From positions 1 through 6,565 of the forward strand of contig JAOUHH010000163.1 in NCBI GenBank assembly GCA_029865195.1: a DNA stretch of 6,565 bases, in the 5' to 3' direction. Positions 1 to 6,387 of the stretch are shown piece by piece; the stretch's first letter is position 1, and each line of letters begins with the position of its first letter. The translations under genes were made by a program, and so were the position numbers. The notes below the pieces were generated by a model, which did not search any database, had not been told where the DNA came from, and saw only the letters and a list, made by a program, of their open reading frames with translations. The stretch comes from Desulfobulbaceae bacterium. Its GTDB lineage: Bacteria > Desulfobacterota > Desulfobulbia > Desulfobulbales > UBA5123.

Positions 1-1517
1 GGGCGCGGTGGGTCGAGGGCGCCGGAGAGGCCGAGGAAGGTCAGGCCCGTTTCAAGGGTCTGTTCGTCAAAGCTCTCCGGTTTGTCGGCAAAACGGCGGC
101 AGGCAAAGGCCAGCACCCGTAAGCCCGCCATCGCCATCCGCTGGTGCTGGGCCTCCACCTCCGCGCGGTCCAATCCCAGGCAACGGACCGCTACGGCCTC
201 AAGCCCGCCCTTGGTGATCGACAGCCAATCCCCGGCAGGGGTCTGGTGCAGTGTGGTCATCATCTGCCGCTCGGAACTGAACGGCACCATTGCCTCCAGG
301 GGATAGTCGGCCGCCGCCTCTTCCTTGCGGAGGCCCATTGCCGCCGCTTTTTGGTGGAGGGCGATCTCGGTGGGATCGCCCAGGAGCCCGCCTTCCCCAT
401 CCGCTTGCACCTCGTTGCTGATCGCCAGGCCCAGCAGCAGGTCCTGGGCCTGATGGTATTGGGTTACCGGTTTCAACTCGTGGTCCACCAGCATTTCCAC
501 CTGCATCCGGTTCTCGGTGAGGGTGCCGGTTTTGTCGGTGCAGATGCAGGTCACCGAGCCCAGGGTCTCCACCGCCGGCAGGCGGCGGATCAGGGCCTGC
601 TGCTTGACCATCCGCCGCGCGCCCAGGGCGAGGCTGATGGTGACCACCGCCGGCAGCGCTTCCGGCACCGCGGCCACGGCAAGGCTTACGGCGGTCAGGA
701 ACATCCGCAGCATCCCCTCCCCCTGCATGACCCCGGTGATAAAGACGATGACACAGATGACAATGGCGGCGACGGCGAGATTGCGGCTCACCCTGGCCAG
801 CCGTTTCTGGAGCGGGGTCTTGACCATTGCGGCGCTGTCGAGCAGCCCGGCGATCTTGCCCATCTCGGTGTTCATGCCGGTGGCGGTGACGATGCCGACG
901 CCGCTGCCATAGGTGGCGGTGGTGCCTTTGTGGACCATGTTGAAGCGGTCGCCCACCGCCGCCTTGGGATCGCTGATCGGGTCCATGGTCTTGTCCACCG
1001 GCACCGACTCGCCGGTGAGCGGCGCCTCGTCCACCCGGAGGCCCCGGATCTCGACAAGCCGCAGGTCGGCGGGAACCACTTGCCCCGCTTCCAGCAGCAC
1101 CACGTCACCTGGCACCACCTCCCGGGCCGGGATGGTCAGCACCAGTCCCGCCCGCCGTACCCGGGCATGGGGGGCGGCCATGGCCATCAGCGCCGCCATC
1201 GCCCGTTCGGCCCGGAACTCCTGCACAAAGCCGATGAGGCTGTTCAGCACCACGATGACCAGGATGGCGATGGCGTCCTCCCCCTCGCCGATCACCCCGG
1301 AGATCGCCGCCGCCACCAGCAGCAGGATGATCATCGGGTCGCGGTACTGATCGAGGAGCATTGCCCAGGGCGGCCGGCGTTTGCCTTCGCGCAACAGGTT
1401 GGGGCCGTGCTGCGCCAGCCGTTTCTTCGCCTCGGCCGGGCTCAGCCCCTCAGGCGCGGTTTGCAGGGATTCCCAGATTGACTCGGCGGTTTGGGTGTGG
1501 GGGGCGGGCGTGGGCAT
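1..1517 (-). CDS. Cation-transporting P-type ATPase (Ca2+-ATPase-like, type II), N-terminal 505 residues; 3' end outside window
   Basis: ATP-driven cation pump of the inner membrane; Ca2+ export is the likeliest role. Seen directly: an N-terminal cation-ATPase domain (about residues 10-55), M1/M2 (about 60-100), the actuator-domain loop TGES at 168-171, the M4 ion-site motif PEALP at 285-289, the phosphorylation motif DKTGT with Asp328 as the phosphorylated residue, GDPTE at 380-384, and the ATP-site lysine Lys436. The frame stays open to the left edge, where the last codons spell DPPR. The GDGxND motif and M5-M10 would lie outside, since family members run to about 900 residues. The PEALP form and the order of motifs match bacterial PMR1/SERCA-like pumps, but the M5/M6 ligands that would settle the ion are not visible. 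The ATG at 1517 has GAGG 8 bases upstream. Oddity: the usual KGAPE nucleotide-site motif reads KGGLE (436-440). Substrate assignment is inference; family assignment is firm. Confidence 0.95.
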   Translation of the reverse strand, partial: MPTPAPHTQTAESIWESLQTAPEGLSPAEAKKRLAQHGPNLLREGKRRPPWAMLLDQYRDPMIILLLVAAAISGVIGEGEDAIAILVIVVLNSLIGFVQEFRAERAMAALMAMAAPHARVRRAGLVLTIPAREVVPGDVVLLEAGQVVPADLRLVEIRGLRVDEAPLTGESVPVDKTMDPISDPKAAVGDRFNMVHKGTTATYGSGVGIVTATGMNTEMGKIAGLLDSAAMVKTPLQKRLARVSRNLAVAAIVICVIVFITGVMQGEGMLRMFLTAVSLAVAAVPEALPAVVTISLALGARRMVKQQALIRRLPAVETLGSVTCICTDKTGTLTENRMQVEMLVDHELKPVTQYHQAQDLLLGLAISNEVQADGEGGLLGDPTEIALHQKAAAMGLRKEEAAADYPLEAMVPFSSERQMMTTLHQTPAGDWLSITKGGLEAVAVRCLGLDRAEVEAQHQRMAMAGLRVLAFACRRFADKPESFDEQTLETGLTFLGLSGALDPPR

Positions 1518-1562
1518 CAAGCGGTCCTCGGCGTAAAGCGGTGGAAAGGGTTTTGTTTTCAT

Positions 1563-1592
1563 CTTATACCCCGGCGGAACCGGTGGATGCAA
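1563..1592 (-). promoter_or_regulatory. Candidate sigma70-type promoter for the P-type ATPase gene
   Basis: Read on the minus strand, a -35-like TTGCAT (1592-1587) and a -10-like TATAAG (1568-1563) are separated by 18 bases. Transcription would start near 1556, about 40 bases before the ATPase ATG at 1517. The 99-base gap is AT-richer around the -10 than the surrounding genes, and it is the longest gap in the window. The assignment rests on consensus resemblance only. No operator was recognised, although two CCGG tetramers sit in the spacer. Confidence 0.35.
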
Positions 1593-1616
1593 ACGTCGGG
1601 GGAGAAAAGGGCGTGC

Positions 1617-3473
1617 TTAGGGGGTGGGTGGGCGGAAGCGGCCGAGCGCTTCCAGGTTGCGCCGCGCTTCCTGGTGGCGCGGATCGATGGTCAGGGCCCT
1701 TTGCAGATACGCCGCCGCCTCCGGGTATTCACCCTGGGCAAACAGGATCAAGGCGATGTTGTTGTAGGCCTGGGCGTTAGCGGGGTCGAAGCGCAGAGAT
1801 TTCCGGTACAGCGCCATGGCGGCGAGGAGGTCGCCCTGCCGGTGCAGGACGGTGCCCATGTTGAGGAGGAAGCCGGGGTTGTCGGGGGCGATGCGAAGGG
1901 CTTGTTCCAGATAGGCCTGGGCCGTGGCGAGATCACCCTGCTTTCCGTACAGGACACCGATATCGGCCAGGGCCTGCGCATCACCGGGGTTTGTCGCCAA
2001 GACCTTGCCGTAATGCAACAAGGCGAGATCGATGCGGCCGGTTTGGGCGTAGGCATGCGCCAGTTGCGAGTGCGCCATCAGCAGGCGCGGGTCCAGTTGC
2101 AGCGCTTGGCTGAATTCCGGGATGGCCTCTGGGTAACGGCCGGCTTCGGCCAGCGCCATCCCGAGGTTGTAATGCGGTCGGGATTTGTCCGGCGCCTTGG
2201 CGGCCATATCCTGATAGAAGGGGATGGGCTCTCGCCAGGTCTGGTTGCGTTCATAGGTCCAGAAAGAGCAGAGGGCGATAATGAGGGCAACAATGCCGAT
2301 CAGGAATGGCCGGAGCCGGGCGGGGCGACTGGCCGCCACCGGCAGGAGCGCGAGCGGCAAGGCCGAGGGCAGATAGAGGCGATGTTCAAAGACCAGTTCA
2401 AGGCCGATGAAGGACGATTCCAGGAAGAGGTTGCCCAGAAACCAGAGCAGGGCGAAGGAGAGCAGGCGTTCTTTCTTGGCGATGGCGCAGGCGACCACGA
2501 GCAGGGCCAGCAGCCCCGCCACGGCCGGCAGGGTGGATAACGGGTCGGTCAGGCCGTGGGAGACGGCAAAATCATGATCCAGACTCAGCCGCGAGGGATG
2601 GGGGAAGAGCAGGAGGGTGATGTAGAAGAAGATGACCCGGCTTTCGGTCAGCAGCCGTTCCGGCAGGGAAAAGTCGCGGTAATGGAAGCTGCTTATGATC
2701 GTCTCCAGGGGGTGGCCGTTGGTGTAGAGATAGCAGGCCAGCAGCACGATGGCCAGAACGGCCGCGCCCCACGGGATGGTTTTTTTGAGCCAGCCGCGGT
2801 CGAGATTTTGGAAGAAATAGAATTCGTACAGAAAGATGAAAACGGGCAGGGTGACAGCGGTTTCCTTGGTGGCAAGCGCCAGGCCCCAGGCCAGCGCGGC
2901 GGCACAGAACCAGCCCCGGTGACTGCGGTTGGCTTCCTGATCCACCCGCCCCCGCGCATAGCAGCAGAGGGCGAGGAGAGAGAGCATGGCGGCAAGGCTG
3001 GTCATCCTCTGGACCAGATAGGTGACCGCCTGGGTCTGGATGGGATGGGCCAGCCAGAGCAGGGCGGCGAGAAAGGCGAGCAGGCGGGGATTGGCCTCGA
3101 CACCGGCTCCGGGCAGGGAAAAGGTGGTCGCCAGGAGCTGGAAGAGCAGCAGGGCGGCGGCAAGATGGATGGTGATGTTGACGAGATGGTAGCCCGGCAA
3201 CCGGTCCTGATGGAAATAATGGTTGATGGCGAAGGAGAGATTGGCCAGCGGCCGATTGGGGGTCGGTGCGTGCTCGATTACGTCGGCGAGCTGCGCCAGG
3301 GAAAGGTTTGTGATGCGAATGGCGTTGTTGTCGCGGATATTCTGGATGTCGTCGAAGTAAAAGGGGGCGTGCAGGGTGTTGGCATAGAGGAGTATGCCTA
3401 TAGTCACGAGGATGACGGCGAGGAGCCAGGTTGACCACGGTCTGTTATCGGCGAGGAGTTGCAAGATGGGCAC
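1617..3473 (-). CDS. Polytopic membrane protein with C-terminal TPR domain (TMTC / GT-C glycosyltransferase-like)
   Basis: This 618-residue protein has two parts. Residues 1 to about 405 hold about 11-12 hydrophobic segments. The motifs seen are F40-D41-D42 just after the first helix, NRPLANLSF near 73, HPIQTQAVTYLVQRM at 143-157, KETAVTLP at 203-210 and EHRLYLPS at 363-370. An acidic pair after TM1 is typical of GT-C glycosyltransferases, and the overall plan matches TMTC-type proteins (membrane domain followed by TPRs). Residues 431-600 are five consecutive TPR units of exactly 34 residues (starting at 431, 465, 499, 533 and 567), followed by a short tail. In this topology the TPRs would act as a protein-binding or substrate-presenting module. 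The start is GTG at 3473, 2 bases after the stop of the upstream gene, with a modest GGAAG about 11 bases upstream; translational coupling is likely. Sugar donor and acceptor cannot be read from the sequence, and enzymatic activity is inference. It could instead act as a membrane scaffold. Confidence 0.9.
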   Translation of the reverse strand: MPILQLLADNRPWSTWLLAVILVTIGILLYANTLHAPFYFDDIQNIRDNNAIRITNLSLAQLADVIEHAPTPNRPLANLSFAINHYFHQDRLPGYHLVNITIHLAAALLLFQLLATTFSLPGAGVEANPRLLAFLAALLWLAHPIQTQAVTYLVQRMTSLAAMLSLLALCCYARGRVDQEANRSHRGWFCAAALAWGLALATKETAVTLPVFIFLYEFYFFQNLDRGWLKKTIPWGAAVLAIVLLACYLYTNGHPLETIISSFHYRDFSLPERLLTESRVIFFYITLLLFPHPSRLSLDHDFAVSHGLTDPLSTLPAVAGLLALLVVACAIAKKERLLSFALLWFLGNLFLESSFIGLELVFEHRLYLPSALPLALLPVAASRPARLRPFLIGIVALIIALCSFWTYERNQTWREPIPFYQDMAAKAPDKSRPHYNLGMALAEAGRYPEAIPEFSQALQLDPRLLMAHSQLAHAYAQTGRIDLALLHYGKVLATNPGDAQALADIGVLYGKQGDLATAQAYLEQALRIAPDNPGFLLNMGTVLHRQGDLLAAMALYRKSLRFDPANAQAYNNIALILFAQGEYPEAAAYLQRALTIDPRHQEARRNLEALGRFRPPTP

Positions 3474-3475
3474 CC

Positions 3476-4216
3476 TTACGGTTTCTTCCGGCCGTGCCGT
3501 CGGCCGGAGGGGCCGGGGAGCGGTTTGCGGCTGGCGCCGGTGGCAAGCCGTTTGGCGATATAGACCACGTGGCGGCGGCCGCCACGGCCGGGCCGTTCTT
3601 TAGTGAAGGAGAAGCGGGCATCGGTGAGGCGGCGTTCGAAGGTCTTGTCCGGGTCCTCCGACCAGATCGCGAATACACCGCCCGGCCGCAGCGCCGTCCC
3701 GCTCAGCTCGAGGGCTGCGTCGCCGTAGAGGTGGTCGTATTCCGCCGCCTCCTCGTGGGGGCCTTCGTACAGATCGAGGATGATGGCGTCAAAACGGCCG
3801 GCGTCACCGCCCATGGCGGCGGCGGTGATCAGTGTCGAGACATCGGCGATCTCCACCGTTACCCGCGGGTCGTTCACCGCCCCGTCGGTGAGGTGGGCGA
3901 TGGGGCCGGCACACCACTGCAGCACCACCGGGTTCAGTTCCGCCACCACCACTTTGGCCTCGGCGGGAAGGTTGTCGAGGGCCGCCTTCAGGGTGTAGCC
4001 CATGCCCAGGCCGCCGATCAGCACGCGCGGATCGGTCTGGTTGCGCATCGCCCGGCAGGCGAGTTCCGCCAATGACTGTTCGGACCGGTTGGCGGTGGAG
4101 GTCATCAGCACCCGGTTATCGATGGTGATCAGGAAATCCTTCTCGCCCCGCTGCCGCAGTTCGAGGCGTCCTTCCTCGGTATCGGCATTGTCGAGCACTT
4201 GCCACGGTTTGGCCAT
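3476..4216 (-). CDS. Spermidine synthase-like / class I SAM-dependent methyltransferase-fold protein
   Basis: This is a cytosolic 246-residue protein with a Rossmann fold of the spermidine-synthase superfamily. Seen: a short N-terminal beta region (about 1-45), the nucleotide-binding loop GGLGMG at 68-73, the acidic residue Glu93 after strand 2 (VVVAELNP), Asp125 in EIADV, and LDLYEGP at 147-153, where Asp148 sits where aminopropyltransferases carry their catalytic Asp. RPGGVFAIWSEDPD at 177-190 is also typical. The YHE-type motif that helps bind polyamine is absent; the matching stretch reads NRSEQSLAEL. True SpeE proteins are usually about 280 residues or longer. I therefore call the fold with confidence but not polyamine synthesis; a methyltransferase or other decarboxylated-SAM/SAM-using role is possible. 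The last about 20 residues are rich in Arg, Lys, Gly and Pro. The ATG at 4216 has a strong AAAGGA with 8 bases of spacing. It overlaps nothing, but its stop lies 2 bases before the TPR membrane protein start. Confidence 0.88.
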   Translation of the reverse strand: MAKPWQVLDNADTEEGRLELRQRGEKDFLITIDNRVLMTSTANRSEQSLAELACRAMRNQTDPRVLIGGLGMGYTLKAALDNLPAEAKVVVAELNPVVLQWCAGPIAHLTDGAVNDPRVTVEIADVSTLITAAAMGGDAGRFDAIILDLYEGPHEEAAEYDHLYGDAALELSGTALRPGGVFAIWSEDPDKTFERRLTDARFSFTKERPGRGGRRHVVYIAKRLATGASRKPLPGPSGRRHGRKKP

Positions 4217-4260
4217 TGGATCTGTCCTTTTGTCTGTGAAAAGGGGGCGAAGCTCCGGTT

Positions 4261-5913
4261 TCAGGCCGGCGCGGCGACGCTTTCCGTTCCCGCGGGCACG
4301 TTGTCGGCGGTTTGGGAGGTGAAGTTGATCAGGTATCTGGCCCCTTTCTCCGCTTCCTCGCCGATCTTGCGGATATGACTGCTCTGTTCCAGATGATGCA
4401 CCATCTGCCGCGGGGTGAGGTCGCCCCGGGTGCCGGCCCGCAGCAAGGCGGCCTTCAGGTGGCTGTAAGCTTCGTTCAGGTTTGCAAGCAGTTGGGCGGT
4501 TTCCTGGGCTGAAAAGTTTTCCGCCTCGCTGTTGGCGCTGGTGATGGTTTTGACCGCCGCCCCCTTGAACCTGGCGATCTCTGCGGCCACCTCGGGGTCA
4601 TGTACCGGTTGGATGTTCTGCTGGAGGTTGGCGACCTCGATGGCCAGCTCGGCCATGATCGTGTAGTAGCCGGTGACGCGCAGGGCGTTGGGCAGCACGC
4701 CGTCGAGGTCCTTGGGGAGATGGCCGCGCTGGGTGGCGGTGCTGAACTCGGCGGTGGCGTCGACCAGGGTGTCGAGCACGGTTTTGTCCGCCTGCAGCCG
4801 GGCGCTGGGCCCCTGCTCGCTGCTGATCGCCCCCTCGGCCATTCTGCGGGCGATGGCGCCGATCCTCCCTAATTCCATGGCCAGGGCGTGCATGGCCATG
4901 ACCGGCGTCGAGGTCACGGTGCTGTCAAGGTAGCGGGGCCGCGCCTCATCCTCCTCGTGACTGCGGAACCAGCCTTCGAGGATTCGCACCAGCCTGCGGG
5001 TGAGCGGCAGCATCAGAATCACGCCGAGGACGTTGAAGAGGGTGTGGAAAAGCGCCAACAGGGTGGCCGGGCCGGTGTCCATGTGCAGGAGGAGGGCGAC
5101 ATCGGCGAGGTGGATGTACATCAGCGGCAGCAGGAGAAAGGCGACCACGCCGGTGAGGAGGTTGAAGATAACGTGGGCGGCGGCAACCCGTTTGGCGTTG
5201 GGGGTCGCGCCCAGCGCGGCCATGGCGGCGGTGGAGGTCGTGCCGACGTTGGCGCCGATGACCATCGCCGCCGCCGCTTCCAGGCCGACAACCCCGCCGG
5301 AGGCGGCGGTGAGGGTGATGGCCAGGGCGGCGCTGGAGGACTGCATGAGAAAGGTCAACAGAAAGCCAAAGCCGACAAAGAGCAGCATCTCCAGCGGACC
5401 GCTGCCGGTAATGGCGTCCAGGTTGATGGTGTTGCTGAGGCCGGCAAAGGCTGCCTTCAGTTCGTCGATGCCGAGGAAGAAGAGGCCGAAGCCGGCCAGC
5501 GCCTCGCCGACGGCGCCATAGCGTTTGCCGCTGCCCGCCACCCGCATCACCATGCCGAGGCCAAGCATGGGCAGGGCCAGGGCCTTGATGTCGATGTCGA
5601 AACCGACCATCGCCACCAGCCAGCCGGTCATGGTGGTGCCGACATTGCTGCCGTAGATGAGGGTGATCGCCTGGGTCAGGGTCATCAGCCCGGCGTTGAC
5701 GAAGCCGATGGACGCCACCACCAGGGCGCTGGAGGCCTGCACCAGGGCGGTGATGAAGGCGCCGGAAAGGAGCCCGCGGAGGACGGTGCCGGTGGAGCGG
5801 GCGATGATGGTGCGGAGGGTGTTGCCGGCCGCCAGCCGCAGACCGTCGGTCATCAGCCGCATGCCGAGCAGGAAGAGGCCGAGGCCGCCCAGAAGGCCGA
5901 AAATCATGTGCAT
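4261..5913 (-). CDS. Na+/phosphate cotransporter family protein with PhoU-like C-terminal domain
   Basis: This is an inner-membrane Na/Pi symporter-family protein of about 550 residues, which couples phosphate movement to Na+ (family knowledge). Two Na_Pi_cotrans repeats are visible. Numbering from the TTG at 5919, the first has QASSA at 61-65 and GSNVGTT at 90-96, and the second has QSSSA at 193-197 and GANVGTT at 222-228. Further hydrophobic segments run to about residue 310. An acidic linker (SHEEDEARPR) then leads to a helical PhoU-like domain at about 335-540, which probably lies in the cytoplasm and may sense or regulate. Start choice: TTG 5919, ATG 5913 and ATG 5907 are all in frame. 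I prefer ATG 5913, although the GGAT upstream fits TTG 5919 better in spacing, so the start is uncertain by two codons. The gene begins 27 bases after the upstream stop. Bacterial relatives are often called NptA or YjbB, and direction of transport (uptake or efflux) cannot be decided here. Confidence 0.93.
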   Translation of the reverse strand: MHMIFGLLGGLGLFLLGMRLMTDGLRLAAGNTLRTIIARSTGTVLRGLLSGAFITALVQASSALVVASIGFVNAGLMTLTQAITLIYGSNVGTTMTGWLVAMVGFDIDIKALALPMLGLGMVMRVAGSGKRYGAVGEALAGFGLFFLGIDELKAAFAGLSNTINLDAITGSGPLEMLLFVGFGFLLTFLMQSSSAALAITLTAASGGVVGLEAAAAMVIGANVGTTSTAAMAALGATPNAKRVAAAHVIFNLLTGVVAFLLLPLMYIHLADVALLLHMDTGPATLLALFHTLFNVLGVILMLPLTRRLVRILEGWFRSHEEDEARPRYLDSTVTSTPVMAMHALAMELGRIGAIARRMAEGAISSEQGPSARLQADKTVLDTLVDATAEFSTATQRGHLPKDLDGVLPNALRVTGYYTIMAELAIEVANLQQNIQPVHDPEVAAEIARFKGAAVKTITSANSEAENFSAQETAQLLANLNEAYSHLKAALLRAGTRGDLTPRQMVHHLEQSSHIRKIGEEAEKGARYLINFTSQTADNVPAGTESVAAPA

Positions 5914-5940
5914 ATTCAAGGTGTATTCATCCGCAATTGA

Positions 5941-6339
5941 TTAACGCAGGGCTTCCCGGTACCAGAAGGCGGCAACAATACCCCAGACGAAATGAATTAT
6001 CAAGATCAGCTCCGGCGGCATGGCCCCGAACGACAGGCCGAAAAGATTCTTTTCAAGGCCGGGAACGTATTTCAAAAAAACCATCAGGGTCGGCGCGAGA
6101 CTGAAGAGGATGCCGCGCAGCAGGTGCTGATCCTTGAGCAGCGGCAGCAGGAAGAGCAATCCCCACGCCCCGCCCCAGGCAAGGCGCGGATACATCCAGG
6201 CCGGGGTGAGCTTGGGGGCGAGGTTGATGCCGAGGACGGAGGCGAAACCGAGCCGCCCCGCAAGCCAAACCGCACCGGCGGCGGCAAAGGTTCCGATCAC
6301 GCCGCCGGTCCAGCCGCCACTGATTTTCCTGATGAGCAT
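5941..6339 (-). CDS. Small four-helix membrane protein of unknown function
   Basis: I do not recognise a named family. The 132-residue product has four hydrophobic segments at about 10-28, 50-67, 73-92 and 107-126, with few charges between them. Short recognisable patches are the Gly-rich ISGGWTGGVIG near the N-terminus, YPRLAWGGAWGLLFLLPLL at 50-68, RGILFSLAPTL at 75-85 and VWGIVAAFWYR at 118-128. These look conserved rather than random, and the frame stays open across high-GC sequence with good minus-strand codon bias. ATG 6339 is preferred over an in-frame TTG at 6345 because AGG lies 8 bases before the ATG but only 2 before the TTG. It lies between two Na+-coupled transporter genes, 48 bases after one and 27 bases before the other, so a role in the same membrane process is possible but unproven. 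Confidence 0.75.
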   Translation of the reverse strand: MLIRKISGGWTGGVIGTFAAAGAVWLAGRLGFASVLGINLAPKLTPAWMYPRLAWGGAWGLLFLLPLLKDQHLLRGILFSLAPTLMVFLKYVPGLEKNLFGLSFGAMPPELILIIHFVWGIVAAFWYREALR

Positions 6340-6342
6340 GGG

Positions 6343-6356
6343 CAAGACCTGTCTTG
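6343..6356. repeat. 14-bp perfect palindrome overlapping the ribosome binding site of the small membrane protein gene
   Basis: CAAGAC and GTCTTG are perfect inverted copies around a 2-base centre (CT on the plus strand). On the minus strand the Shine-Dalgarno-like AGG of the downstream gene lies at the centre. As RNA it could form a 5-bp stem with the tetraloop CAGG, which exposes or masks the AGG; as DNA it could be a dimer-binding site. It may also be chance, since a 6-bp inverted repeat is not rare. Confidence 0.3.
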
Positions 6357-6387
6357 AGGGTTCAGCCGCCGTAGGTGGCGACGGGGA

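Noticed and set aside
144..1481. A long plus-strand open frame opposite the P-type ATPase gene
   Set aside because: The minus strand encodes unmistakable P-type ATPase motifs over the same bases. The plus-strand translation is rich in His, Gln, Gly and Arg with no recognisable domain, as expected for the antisense of a high-GC gene.
1571..1583. CCGG...CCGG in the gap between the TPR gene and the ATPase gene, as a possible terminator
   Set aside because: The stem is only 4 bp and no T-run follows on the minus strand, so it does not look like an intrinsic terminator.
1491..3434. Two long plus-strand open frames (1491-2540 and 2556-3434) opposite the TPR membrane protein
   Set aside because: Both are rich in Gly, Gln and Glu with low-complexity composition and no domain. 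The minus-strand frame has exact TPR units and membrane segments, so these are codon-bias shadows.
2572..3438. Alternative minus-strand frame inside the TPR membrane protein gene
   Set aside because: It is rich in Pro, Arg, His and Ser without domains, while the main frame carries the conserved motifs.
3431..4075. Plus-strand open frame opposite the spermidine-synthase-like gene
   Set aside because: It has no domain, and its bases are fully explained by the minus-strand Rossmann-fold protein.
4888..5940. A 350-codon plus-strand open frame opposite the Na/Pi cotransporter
   Set aside because: The composition is mostly Gly, His, Gln, Glu and Asp, typical of the reverse of a high-GC membrane protein gene, with no motif. 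The opposite strand has both transport signatures.
6366..6380. Imperfect GCCACC/GGCGGC hairpin after the AGCS stop
   Set aside because: The stem has an internal mismatch, a 3-base loop and no T-run, so it is too weak to call a terminator.
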